NCBI RefSeq assembly: GCF_009862785.1
Contig: NZ_WWHU01000001.1
Location: forward strand, 4,216,001 to 4,280,000
Reading direction: 5' to 3'
Length of the DNA: 64,000 nucleotides
DNA from: Gordonia sp. SID5947
GTDB lineage: Bacteria > Actinomycetota > Actinomycetes > Mycobacteriales > Mycobacteriaceae
How positions within the stretch are numbered: position 1 is the first letter of the stretch; every line of letters starts with the position of its first letter. A model generated the notes under the pieces. The model did not search any database, was not told the origin of the DNA, and worked only from the letters and a program-made list of their open reading frames with translations. This document shows positions 17,901 to 24,973 of the stretch, piece by piece. The translations under genes and the position numbers were made by a program.

Positions 17901-17969
17901 GACGCCGAGGGCGTCGAGGTCGCCGGCGACATCGGTCTGCGCGTCGCCGGTTGTCGGGGCAGGTGTCAT
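14901..17969 (-). CDS. FAD-binding and Fe-S-binding 2-hydroxyacid dehydrogenase, GlcD-GlcF-like fusion (YdiJ-like)
   Basis: 1022 residues. Order: PCMH-type FAD domain (about 40-270; PRGGGTSMGGNAIGPGIVMD), FAD-oxidase C domain to about 545 (YGHFGAGCMHVRI, GEHGDGRAR, LNPGSIVD), a ferredoxin-like segment with Cys near 588 (CIGVGRC) and 651 (LCLSCKACSTDCPTGVD), and a C-terminal CCG domain near 913 (DGCCGVAGNFGFERGHYE). Size and order match the D-2-hydroxyglutarate/D-lactate dehydrogenase group typified by E. coli YdiJ, which passes electrons to the respiratory chain. Second gene of the operon, 1 nt after the transaminase and overlapping the dehydrogenase. It is not part of known doe/eut clusters; it may oxidise a 2-hydroxy acid by-product. 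Substrate unassigned. Confidence 0.85.
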   Translation of the reverse strand: MTPAPTTGDAQTDVAGDLDALGVEVDRSSRRLAEYSYDASNYRIRPVAVVFPHNADDVARTVAYCHTHRIPLIPRGGGTSMGGNAIGPGIVMDLSRHMDRVLEVDAESGTAVAESGIVLTTLAAHARAATDGALTFAPDPSSASRATLGGAIGNDACGNHSVRHGRTTDHVDELYLVTADGLRLTATRHGLEPTLASDAAAATRAAELTERLDDLAARNMAILRTDLETIPRQVSGYHLSKLLPENGFDVARALVGSEGTCAVVVGARVRLVPVAASPLLICVGYPTVSDAARDIPAILPYAPSAVEGIDRKIVATMAARRGRDTVAALPGVADRECTAWLFIDIDEQSAARRSETDVGATAKLLLDDLRSRGRMIAGTTVPDPVARKTLWRVREDGAGLSSRLADPDDDSVGADYESWPGWEDAAVAPERLADYLDEFTALLEHHHLTGVMYGHFGAGCMHVRITFDLRSAAGRATMDRFCTDAARLVVAHGGSLSGEHGDGRARSALLPIMYSPAMLSAFAEFKQIWDPQGTLNPGSIVDAPPITDDLALADVPARSWPTMFTLTAAEPGEPAEGHLDPFVHAVQGCIGVGRCRSSSGGVMCPSYRATRDEKDSTRGRARVLQDMVRTAPDIETGWQSTDVADALELCLSCKACSTDCPTGVDMATYKSEFLHHHYRGRRRPMSHYSLGWMPAWLGAAGTLAPVINAALKSPMRRLAARGGGLDPRRSMPRFATRRDRREHLGALPHVTAASDTVLFVDSFTKAFRPHVATAAAEVLGSTGDVVGCSADNCCALTWISTGQLTHARKVLTRTAANLDDGTDRPIVVPEPSCAAALRKDLPELVDTEAARRVASRVHSFADHLPRLMEAGWQPDGLPDSVTLQTHCHEHAVFGATTGAATLRKLGVEVHTADGCCGVAGNFGFERGHYEVSVAVAEHALAPALRAAPDRPVITDGFSCAMSVEHLTATDPEISSTGIHLAELLTRRPPPPPTATEIPPTATGSPPTETTAPPADLTDPEGA

Positions 17970-17970
17970 C

Positions 17971-19317
17971 TCAACCGAGCGTATCGCGTGGGAGCACGTC
18001 CGACAGGGCCGCCGCGAATCGTTCGAGGCCCATCGCGATCTCGTCCTCGGTGACGACGAGCGCCGGTATCAACCGCACGACGTTGCCGGCCGGACCACAG
18101 GTGAGGGTCAGCAGGCCGTGCCGGGTGGTGGCCTGCTGGACCGCTGCTGCGGCAGCCGCATCGGGGACCGGGGTGGCGCCGTCACCACTGGCGACGAATT
18201 CGATGCCGGCCATCAGACCCAGACCGCGCACGTCGCCGATCGCTTCGAAGCGGGAGGCGATGTCGCGCAGGCCGGCGAGCATCTGCTCACCGCGAACCCG
18301 CGCGTTGTCGACCAGGTTCTCATCCTGGATGACGTCGATGGTGGCGACGGCGGCCGCGGCGGCCACCGCATTGCCGCCGTAGGTGCCGCCCTGCGAACCC
18401 GGCCATGCCTTGCTCATCAGTTCGGTCGATGCCGCGATGGCGGAGATCGGGAATCCGGAGGCCAGGCCCTTGGCGGTGATGAGGATGTCGGGGGTCAGCG
18501 GGCCGGTGGAGCGGCGGGAGGAATCGCTGTCGGCGTGCTGATGGCCCCAGAATTTGCCGGTGCGACCGAAGCCGGCCTGCACCTCGTCGAGGATGAGGAG
18601 GATGCCGTGCCGGTCGGCACGCTCACGCAGCCCCTGCAGGAAACGCGGCGGGGTGGGGAGGTAGCCGCCATCGCCGAGGACCGGCTCGATGAGGAAGGCG
18701 GCTGTGTCGTTGGGGGCGACCCGCGACAGCAGGAGGTAGTCGAGCTCGCGCAGCGCAAAGTCGACGGCGGTGTCGGTGTCCCAGCCGTAGCGGTAGGCGT
18801 ACGGGAACGGGGACATGTGGACGCCGGCCATCAGCGGTGAGAAGCCCGCGGAGAACTTGGTGCCGGCGGTCGTCAGGCTGGCCGCGGCGACGGTCCGCCC
18901 GTGGAAGCCGCCCTGGAACACGACGATGTTCGGGCGTGCGGTCGCCATGCGGGCGAGTCGGATGGCCGCTTCCACGGCTTCGGACCCCGAGTTGGCATAG
19001 AACACGGAGTCGAGTCCGAGTGGCAGGACGTGGCCGAGTTTCTCGGTCAATTCGAGCAACGGCGGGTGCATCACCGTTGTGTACTGGGCGTGGATGATCT
19101 TGGTGCACTGCTCCTGCGCGGCCGCGACGACCCGCGGGTGGCAATGGCCGGTGCTGGTGACGCCGATGCCGGTGGTGAAGTCCAGGTAGTCGTTGCCGTC
19201 GGTGCCATGAATCCACGAACCGAGCGCATGGTCGACCACGACGGGTGTGGCCTGTTTGAGCGCGGGGCTGAGCGTCGCGGTCTGGGCGGTCTGCATGGAT
19301 TCGGCGGTGACGGTCAT
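17971..19317 (-). CDS. Class III aminotransferase, GABA/2,4-diaminobutyrate transaminase-like (GabT/DoeD)
   Basis: A 448-residue fold-type I omega-aminotransferase. Seen: FTTGIGVTSTGHCHPRV, YANSGSEAVEAAIRLAR (phosphate binding), FHGRTVAAASLT, the cofactor Asp in LILDEVQAGFGRTG and PLP lysine in ITAKGLASGFPISA, then GGTYGGNAVAAAAA. Members convert 4-aminobutyrate or the 4-amino group of 2,4-diaminobutyrate to the semialdehyde; DoeD of ectoine degraders has this fold. First gene of the six-gene operon, immediately downstream of the palindrome at 19341-19360, so it probably defines the operon promoter. The pairing with a GabD/DoeC-like dehydrogenase is also the classic GABA shunt; the ectoine-hydrolase-like gene in the same operon favours diaminobutyrate. 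Confidence 0.88.
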   Translation of the reverse strand: MTVTAESMQTAQTATLSPALKQATPVVVDHALGSWIHGTDGNDYLDFTTGIGVTSTGHCHPRVVAAAQEQCTKIIHAQYTTVMHPPLLELTEKLGHVLPLGLDSVFYANSGSEAVEAAIRLARMATARPNIVVFQGGFHGRTVAAASLTTAGTKFSAGFSPLMAGVHMSPFPYAYRYGWDTDTAVDFALRELDYLLLSRVAPNDTAAFLIEPVLGDGGYLPTPPRFLQGLRERADRHGILLILDEVQAGFGRTGKFWGHQHADSDSSRRSTGPLTPDILITAKGLASGFPISAIAASTELMSKAWPGSQGGTYGGNAVAAAAAVATIDVIQDENLVDNARVRGEQMLAGLRDIASRFEAIGDVRGLGLMAGIEFVASGDGATPVPDAAAAAAVQQATTRHGLLTLTCGPAGNVVRLIPALVVTEDEIAMGLERFAAALSDVLPRDTLG

Positions 19318-19340
19318 GCGTCCACGGTGACGGTCGATCG

Positions 19341-19360
19341 TCGGATTGTCAACAATTCGA
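19341..19360. promoter_or_regulatory. Second copy of the GntR-type palindromic operator
   Basis: TCGGATTGTCAACAATTCGA has 10-base arms with one mismatch and shares the 12-base core ATTGTCAACAAT with the palindrome at 5305-5324. It starts 24 nt upstream of the transaminase ATG and overlaps the last three codons and stop of marR. Read on the minus strand it contains TTGACA, so a bound repressor could cover a -35 element. The shared core, 14 kb apart at the two ends of the catabolic region, is the main evidence for common control. Confidence 0.7.
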
Positions 19361-19798
19361 CATCGTCAAAGCCGAGCTCAGTTCGCGCAGGGCGTCGAGG
19401 GCTCGCTGCCAGTCCTCCGGTGACATCGACGAAGCGATCCGTGCGGCGGCCGCGCGGTGATCCGGGTTGATCCGGCGGACCGCCGCGACGCCTGCCGGCG
19501 TCGCGTGCACCAGCTTGGCGCGGCGGTGCCCGGGGTTGTCGCGGTACTCGACGAGACCGTCCGCGGCGAGCAGGTCGGCAGTACGTTGCACGCTCTGACG
19601 GGTGATCCCCATTGCGCGGGCGATGTCGGAGACCGTCAGGGGTTGCTGCAGGACGGCCCCGACCACCTGCCACCGGGTGGCGGTGAGGCCGGCCGGTCGA
19701 GCGAGTTCCTCGGCGAGCGCCAGGAATTGCCCGTTGAGACGGAAGACGGTGAGCGCGCTGTCGGAGAGCAGGCGTTGCGGGTCCGGGGGAGTGGTCAC
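19349..19798 (-). CDS. MarR family transcriptional regulator
   Basis: 149 residues with the winged-helix core LTVSDIARAMGITRQSVQRTADLLAADGLVEY and the wing PGHRRAKLVHATPAG (longest quoted stretches shortened: ARAMGITRQSVQRTADLL). MarR proteins bind palindromic DNA as dimers and usually respond to phenolic or oxidant ligands. It overlaps the PfpI-like gene by 4 nt, so the two form an operon. The tandem palindromes at 20423-20458 in front of that operon are its likely autoregulatory sites. It is distinct from the GntR regulon, although its 3' end overlaps the second GntR-type palindrome. Confidence 0.9.
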   Translation of the reverse strand: MTTPPDPQRLLSDSALTVFRLNGQFLALAEELARPAGLTATRWQVVGAVLQQPLTVSDIARAMGITRQSVQRTADLLAADGLVEYRDNPGHRRAKLVHATPAGVAAVRRINPDHRAAAARIASSMSPEDWQRALDALRELSSALTMSNC

Positions 19799-20400
19799 GA
19801 CGGGTCCGCGAGGGCGTAGAAGCCGCGCGGGTCATGGTGCCCGTAGAGCTGATACCAGGCGTCGAGCACGCCCGGCTCGTAGACGCCCAGCAGCCTGAAC
19901 ACCTCTCGTGCGAATTCGACCGGTGCGACGGCGGCCGCGGTGACCACCCCGCGGTCGGTGACGGCGGGAGCGTCGACATAGTGCGCGGCGCCGGCATATC
20001 CGGTCGGTTCGAGTTGCTCCGCCGCGTTGCTGGTGTGGCGTCGATCGTCGAGCAGGCCGGCCCGGGCCAAACCGATTGTCGCACCGCAGATCCCGGCGAC
20101 CGGCACCTCTGCGGCGACCCAGCGCCGCGCCGCGTCGACGAACGCGTCGTTGGTGTCCCAGACCTGCGCACCGGGGAGGACGAGCATGACACTGTCGTCG
20201 GGTGACACGTCGTCGAGTGTGGTGTCCGGAACCATCGTCACGCCGCCGATGGTGCGGACCGGGTCGCGCGTCGCGCCGACGGTGACGATTCGGAAAGCGC
20301 CGGGGTCGCGCTGGTACTCGGGATTGTTGATACCGGCCGCCACGTAGCCGTACTCCCAGTCGGCAAGGGTCGGATAGATGCCCAGATGAACAGTCTTCAT
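19795..20400 (-). CDS. DJ-1/PfpI family protein (class I glutamine amidotransferase-like)
   Basis: 201 residues. The nucleophile elbow is AGICGATIGLARAGLLD, with Cys after Gly-Ile as in DJ-1/PfpI proteins that act as glyoxalases, chaperone-like proteins or amidotransferase-like hydrolases. The N-terminal strand reads MKTVHLGIYPTLADWEYGYV and the acidic partner lies in DWEYG. ATG 20400 is chosen; the longer open frame upstream runs into the operator and has no better start. First gene of an operon with marR (4-nt overlap), just downstream of two palindromes. Cytosolic; role probably in stress or reactive-aldehyde defence, inferred from family only. Confidence 0.85.
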   Translation of the reverse strand: MKTVHLGIYPTLADWEYGYVAAGINNPEYQRDPGAFRIVTVGATRDPVRTIGGVTMVPDTTLDDVSPDDSVMLVLPGAQVWDTNDAFVDAARRWVAAEVPVAGICGATIGLARAGLLDDRRHTSNAAEQLEPTGYAGAAHYVDAPAVTDRGVVTAAAVAPVEFAREVFRLLGVYEPGVLDAWYQLYGHHDPRGFYALADPS

Positions 20401-20422
20401 GGTCGCGCTCCTCGGATTGGTA

Positions 20423-20458
20423 TGACAGCATTCTGTCAAATATGACAGCATTCTGTCA
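20423..20458. promoter_or_regulatory. Tandem MarR-type operators
   Basis: TGACAGCATTCTGTCA occurs twice, at 20423-20438 and 20443-20458, exactly 20 nt apart, so both copies face the same side of the helix (about two turns). Each has 6-base perfect arms with a 4-base centre. They lie 23-58 nt upstream of the PfpI-like ATG and also upstream of the divergent 2-hydroxyacid dehydrogenase, so one bound regulator could control both directions. The marR gene downstream is the obvious candidate. Confidence 0.75.
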
Positions 20459-20548
20459 ATATGTGCACGATCGGCGGGGGACTGGGCCCGGCCGGCGGGT
20501 GGGGCGCGGGTGGTCGGCGGGGCGGGCCGGATCTGGTTACGGTGGGGC

Positions 20549-21574
20549 GTGGCCACCTTCAGACCGACCATCGCACTCCTCGGGGCCCGGGGCGTTCCCT
20601 CGCCGGTCAACCTGGACGAGATCGCCGATCTCGCGACAATTCGGCAGTGCACTGCCGAGACTCTTCCCGACGCGCTCCCCGGTTCCGACATCCTGCTCGT
20701 GTGGGACTTCTTTTCCCGTGCGCTGAAAGACAATTGGGGACCGCGGACGGCCGACCTGCGATGGGTGCACGTGTGCGCGGCAGGGGTGGATTCGTTGCTG
20801 TTCGACGACCTGCGTACGGCAGATGTGGTGGTCACCAACGCGGCCGGCGTCTTCGACCGGCCGATCGCCGAGTTCGTCTTGGCGTCGATCATGGCCCGGG
20901 ACAAGCAGTTACACCTCTCCAAGGCGTTGCAGTCCGAGCGGGTGTGGCGCCATCGTGAGACGACCCGGACGGAGGGCTCGACCGCGTTGGTGATCGGGAC
21001 CGGCGGGATCGGCCGGGCCACCGCCCGGTTGTTGAGCGCCGTGGGTGTTCGCGTCACCGGAGCGGGCCGCACCCCGCGCGAGTCCGATGCCGACTTCGGC
21101 TCCGTGCTCCCGACGTCGGACCTCGCCTCCTACGTCGGTGACTTCGACAATGTGGTGACCATCGCGCCGCTGACGCCCCAGACCGACCGCATGATCGACG
21201 TCACGGTGCTGCGGGCGATGCGCGACGACGCGCATCTGATCAACGTGGGGCGGGGGCAGTTGGTGGACGAACCGGCGATGATCGAGGCGTTGGCGGCCGG
21301 CGAGATCGGTGCGGCCTCCCTCGACGTGTTCACCGACGAACCCCTCGATCCATCGAGCCCGCTCTGGGCGATGGACAACGTCGCGATCTCCGCGCACATG
21401 AGCGGTGACGTGGTGGGGTGGCGCGACGAGCTCGCGCGGCAGTTCCTCGCGAATCTGCGCCGCTACCTCGACGCGGACGGGCAATCGCCGTCCGAAGTGC
21501 TGGGCAACATCGTCGACAAGGAGCGAGGTTATGTCGTGAGCACGGGTCACGGCGGCGGCGATAGTAGGCTGTAG
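20549..21574 (+). CDS. D-isomer-specific 2-hydroxyacid dehydrogenase
   Basis: 341 residues from the GTG at 20549. NAD-binding glycine motif VIGTGGIGRATARLL lies in the middle; the catalytic Arg is in NVGRGQLVDE, Glu in DVFTDEPLD and His in ISAHMSGD. This is the GhrA/CtBP-like family, which reduces 2-oxo acids such as glyoxylate or hydroxypyruvate to D-2-hydroxy acids, or the reverse. It faces away from the PfpI-marR operon and shares the tandem palindromes with it. A longer open frame back to 20510 has only leader-like residues. A functional link with the FAD/Fe-S 2-hydroxyacid dehydrogenase nearby is possible but not shown. Confidence 0.88.
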   Translation: MATFRPTIALLGARGVPSPVNLDEIADLATIRQCTAETLPDALPGSDILLVWDFFSRALKDNWGPRTADLRWVHVCAAGVDSLLFDDLRTADVVVTNAAGVFDRPIAEFVLASIMARDKQLHLSKALQSERVWRHRETTRTEGSTALVIGTGGIGRATARLLSAVGVRVTGAGRTPRESDADFGSVLPTSDLASYVGDFDNVVTIAPLTPQTDRMIDVTVLRAMRDDAHLINVGRGQLVDEPAMIEALAAGEIGAASLDVFTDEPLDPSSPLWAMDNVAISAHMSGDVVGWRDELARQFLANLRRYLDADGQSPSEVLGNIVDKERGYVVSTGHGGGDSRL

Positions 21575-21578
21575 CGCG

Positions 21579-22591
21579 ATGACCATCGTGTATTTCGTGA
21601 TCGCCGTGTTGGCGCTGGCAGGTGCCGGCGCCCTGTTGTGGCTCGATCGCCAGCGTTCCAGTGTTGCGCGACACCAGCGCGCCGTCTGGGGGATCAGCAC
21701 GAGTTCAAGTTCCGTGAATCGGATACCAAGCTGCGCAAGGTCTTTCACCGAGCGACCATGAACGTCCCACCCCACGTCGAGGTTCAGGATGTCGCATTCG
21801 GCCATTACTCGGGTGCAGAGGCGGTGGTGTTCGACCTCGTCGACACCGCGACCGTGGTCGCGGTGCGGCGGTCGGTCCAGTCGTCGGTGGTGGTCGATCT
21901 GCGGCACGAGGACGTGCTGGCCCCGGCCGAGGAGGACGTGGAACTGCTCGGTGCCATGGGCCCGAGGGTGATGTTCTCCAACAATCTCGACGTGGCCCGC
22001 CGGGTGTGTGACCGGCGGATGGTGGCGCTGGCCAACACCACGCCGTCCTACATCGAGGTGCTGTGGAACGAGGGCAGCTGGGTACTCGGTTCGATGCCGC
22101 TGACCACCGACACAAATCACCTCGACACCGGGCTCGAGGTGGTCCGGCGATTTGCGGATCTGTTGCGGGTGTTGCCGCCGGTCAGCGACCCGCAGGACGC
22201 CCCGGATCCCCGCGATCCGCATGGTCCGACGCGCGCCGAACTCGCGGATGAGAAGACCGAGAACATGCGTGACAAGCAGCGTCGTGCGCGCATCGAGGCC
22301 GCCGAGAGCGCGCCTGACGAGCCGGTGCCCACCCGGGCGTGGAGTGCGACGCCCGAATCGGCAGCGCCGAACCCTGCCCCGCCGTCGACCGCCGGCCGGA
22401 GGATGCAGCCCATGCCGGTGCGTCGTCCCTCGCAGCCGCCGACGCAGACGCCCGGCACTGCGCGACCGCCCGCCGACCCCGGAGAGGGCAGTGCGCCACC
22501 ACCAGGTGGCGGGCGTCCCGCGCGGCCGTACGATATGCCCCCTGGCAAGAACCCCCCGACGGAACGCCCGAATCGTCATCGCCGGTCCTGA
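21579..22591 (+). pseudogene. Rv0383c-like membrane-anchored protein, split by an apparent 1-nt frameshift
   Basis: Two frames together make one protein. The first (from ATG 21579) gives an N-terminal membrane anchor, IVYFVIAVLALAGAGALLWL, then RQRSSVARHQRAVWG. The second, one frame over, continues DQHEFKFRESDTKLRKVFH, a conserved body to about residue 200 and a Pro-rich, disordered C-terminal tail. The join falls in a run of five G at 21688-21692: a sixth G restores a continuous frame reading WGDQHEF. The position just before pyrE matches Rv0383c in M. tuberculosis as I recall it, which supports one intact ancestral gene. Either a real loss-of-function indel or a consensus error. Function unknown in the family. 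Confidence 0.75.
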
Positions 22592-22644
22592 CCGCCAGAC
22601 GGTCGGTCGCGCACCTGAACCATCAGTGAGAAAAGAGCCGTGAC

Positions 22645-23214
22645 ATGTCCTCGTCCGCGTCAGTGCCGCCCAGCGTCAACGAAGATGGACGTGCCCGACT
22701 GGCCGAGCTCGTCACCGAACTCGCCGTGGTGCATGGCCGGGTGACGCTCTCGTCGGGCAAGGAAGCCGACTACTACGTCGACCTGCGCCGCGCGACATTG
22801 CATCACGAGGCATCTCGACTGATCGGCAGTCTCATGCGCGAGCTCACCTCCGACTGGGACTACCGTTCCGTCGGCGGGCTCACGCTCGGCGCGGACCCGG
22901 TGGCCACGTCGATCATGCACGCGCCCGGTCGTGAGATCGATTCGTTCGTGGTGCGCAAGGCCGCCAAGGCCCACGGCATGCAACGCCAGATCGAAGGGCC
23001 CGACATCGTCGGACGGAATGTCCTGATCGTCGAGGACACGTCCACCACCGGTGCGTCGCCCTCGGCCGCGGTGAAGGCGGCCCGTGACGTCGGTGCGACG
23101 GTGGTCGGCGTGGCCACCGTGGTGGACCGTGCCACCGGCGCCGACGAGGTGATCGGGGCTCTCGGCGTGCCGTACCGCTCGCTGCTCGGGCTGAGCGACC
23201 TCGGACTGGCCTGA
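22645..23214 (+). CDS. pyrE: Orotate phosphoribosyltransferase
   Basis: 189 residues, normal for the actinobacterial enzyme that transfers the phosphoribosyl group of PRPP to orotate, giving OMP in pyrimidine synthesis. The PRPP-binding loop is clear (NVLIVEDTSTTGASPSAAV, about residues 124-142), with the catalytic Lys-rich loop FVVRKAAKAHGMQRQ and N-terminal SSGKEADYYVDLRRA. GAAAAGAGCC lies before the ATG. The tandem pyrE then RNA methylase order (3 nt gap to the next gene) matches mycobacteria as I recall it. Confidence 0.96.
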   Translation: MSSSASVPPSVNEDGRARLAELVTELAVVHGRVTLSSGKEADYYVDLRRATLHHEASRLIGSLMRELTSDWDYRSVGGLTLGADPVATSIMHAPGREIDSFVVRKAAKAHGMQRQIEGPDIVGRNVLIVEDTSTTGASPSAAVKAARDVGATVVGVATVVDRATGADEVIGALGVPYRSLLGLSDLGLA

Positions 23215-23218
23215 GGCG

Positions 23219-23881
23219 GTGGACGAGCCCGGGCCGACCGAGTGGCAACCCCGGTCGGGACCGGCGGTGGGCGTGGGGCCGTGGGACAGCGGGCGCGACG
23301 GCCCGCCGACCGATCCTCGATACGATCCCGAGCTACTCGCCGACGGCGACACCCGCAACGTGGTGGATGCCTACCGCTATTGGACGCGCGAGGCGATCGT
23401 CGCCGACATCGACGCCCGGCGGCATCCGTTCCACGTCGCGATCGAGAACTTCGCCCACGACGCCAACATCGGCACCGTCGTCCGGACGGCCAACGCCTTT
23501 GCGGCGGCAGCGGTGCACATCGTCGGCCGACGACGGTGGAACCGTCGCGGGGCGATGGTGACCGACCGCTATCAGCATCTGATGCATCATGATTCGGTGG
23601 CCGACCTGATCGACTGGGCACGCGGAGAGGGGATCGCCGTGGTCGCGGTGGACAATACGCCCGGCGCCGAGCCGCTCGAGACCGCCGACCTCCCGCGCGC
23701 ATGCGTGCTGCTCTTCGGACAAGAGGGCCCCGGTGTGAGTGACGACGCGCAACGTCACGCCGACCTCACCGTGTCGATCGCACAGTTCGGGTCGACGCGG
23801 AGCATCAATGCCGGTGTGGCCGCGGGGATTGCGATGCACGCCTGGATTCGGCAGCATGCGGATCTCGGTCGGGCGTGGTAG
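23219..23881 (+). CDS. SpoU/TrmH family RNA 2'-O-methyltransferase
   Basis: 220 residues, SPOUT-fold methylase using S-adenosylmethionine. Motif 1 is NIGTVVRTANAFAA, motif 2 LLFGQEGPGVSD and motif 3 TRSINAGVAAGIAMHAW. An N-terminal extension of about 55 residues, Pro/Gly/Asp-rich, precedes the catalytic domain and contains DTRNVVDAYRYWTREAIVAD. GTG start 4 nt after pyrE, so probably co-transcribed. The rRNA or tRNA target cannot be told from sequence; Rv0380c is the M. tuberculosis counterpart by position, from memory. Its stop lies 5 nt from the convergent MOSC gene. Confidence 0.9.
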   Translation: MDEPGPTEWQPRSGPAVGVGPWDSGRDGPPTDPRYDPELLADGDTRNVVDAYRYWTREAIVADIDARRHPFHVAIENFAHDANIGTVVRTANAFAAAAVHIVGRRRWNRRGAMVTDRYQHLMHHDSVADLIDWARGEGIAVVAVDNTPGAEPLETADLPRACVLLFGQEGPGVSDDAQRHADLTVSIAQFGSTRSINAGVAAGIAMHAWIRQHADLGRAW

Positions 23882-23886
23882 CCGGA

Positions 23887-24870
23887 TCAGGGTCTGCGCA
23901 GCAGCTCGACGGCACGGTTCGCGCTGTCGAGGGCGAGCGTGCGACCGGTGCCCGCCAGACGCCGTAATCGGCTGGGCGGCTGCGGGGGCGTCACGGTGAG
24001 GGTGTCCCCGACGCGGATCTCACCGTCGTGCACGACGTCGGCGTAGACGCCGAGATAGCGGTCCGACGTCGCGGCGACAGCGCGGGTCAGACGCTTGTCG
24101 AGAGGGAGGTCGAGGTGCTCGCGACTCGGGACCACGCAGCGCACGGTCTTCATCACGACGTGTAGCCGAGCGCTGCCGAGATCGACGGTGGCAGAGGTCC
24201 ATTCGGCCTCGGGAAGACCTGCTGCGGTCCCTGCGACGACGATGTTGGGGCGGAAGCGGCGGGGGTCCACGCTGTCTTCTCCGACGGCTTCGGCGATGGT
24301 GGCCGTGCTCGCCTCGCTGATCAGGTGTACCGGGCACAAGTCGACGAAACTGCCTGGCGGAGTTGCGTTCCGGGTCAGGGTTGCCAACGCCCGCGCATTC
24401 ATGTCGGAGATCTTCGGCATCTTCTCGTCGCGGGCGATGCCGAGATCGCGAGCCAGGGCGCCCGGCGTGAGCGTGCCGAGACGCTCCCGCCACGGAAGGC
24501 GGTGTGCGCGTGGGTCGGCGGGCAACGGGACCAGGCGCACATCGCGGTCGAGGCGCGACGACAGCGCCGCGTGGATGCCGGGATCGTCGCTGTGGTGCTC
24601 GGTTCCGTCGGGGGCCGTCACGATCACCGCCGGCGTGTGTCCCGGCCCGGCGCCGGGACCGGGCGGAGCCACGTAGCGAGCGGCGAAACGGAGGACCCCG
24701 GGCAAGCGGCGTGCCGAGATTGTGGTGTCGCGTTCCATGTCGTGCAGCGCCCACAACCGGTCACCCAACACGCCCCGGCGGCCGAGCGTGGCGGTCTCGA
24801 GTTGCTCTCCGGCCATGGACTTCACCGGGTGACGCCACAACTGGGTGACGTGTGCGGTCGTGCTGCTCAT
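23887..24870 (-). CDS. MOSC domain-containing protein
   Basis: 327 residues. The N-terminal MOSC beta-barrel domain begins VTQLWRHPVKSMAGEQL and RRGVLGDRLWALHD; the MOSC core follows with FRPNIVVAG, a conserved Cys in VMKTVRCVVPSREHL and LGVYADVVHDGEIRVGD. MOSC proteins (Moco sulfurase C-terminal, YiiM, mARC types) bind molybdenum cofactor or handle sulfur, and reduce N-hydroxylated compounds in some cases. No molybdenum enzyme is adjacent, so the partner is unknown. Single-gene unit, convergent with the RNA methylase and divergent from the PAP2 phosphatase. Confidence 0.88.
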   Translation of the reverse strand: MSSTTAHVTQLWRHPVKSMAGEQLETATLGRRGVLGDRLWALHDMERDTTISARRLPGVLRFAARYVAPPGPGAGPGHTPAVIVTAPDGTEHHSDDPGIHAALSSRLDRDVRLVPLPADPRAHRLPWRERLGTLTPGALARDLGIARDEKMPKISDMNARALATLTRNATPPGSFVDLCPVHLISEASTATIAEAVGEDSVDPRRFRPNIVVAGTAAGLPEAEWTSATVDLGSARLHVVMKTVRCVVPSREHLDLPLDKRLTRAVAATSDRYLGVYADVVHDGEIRVGDTLTVTPPQPPSRLRRLAGTGRTLALDSANRAVELLRRP

Positions 24871-24973
24871 CGATCACCCCTCTGGGACGGCTGCGCCGGC
24901 GCGCTGCACTGCCGCACACCGTAACCGATCGTTCACTTGCGCGATCATCGTGACCGGGGAAGAGTTGTGATCC

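Noticed and set aside
17971..19317. Plain GABA shunt (gabT/gabD) as the sole explanation of the right operon
   Set aside because: It explains two genes but not the ectoine-hydrolase-like M24 protein, the M20 deacylase or the shared operator; kept as an alternative in the gene entries.
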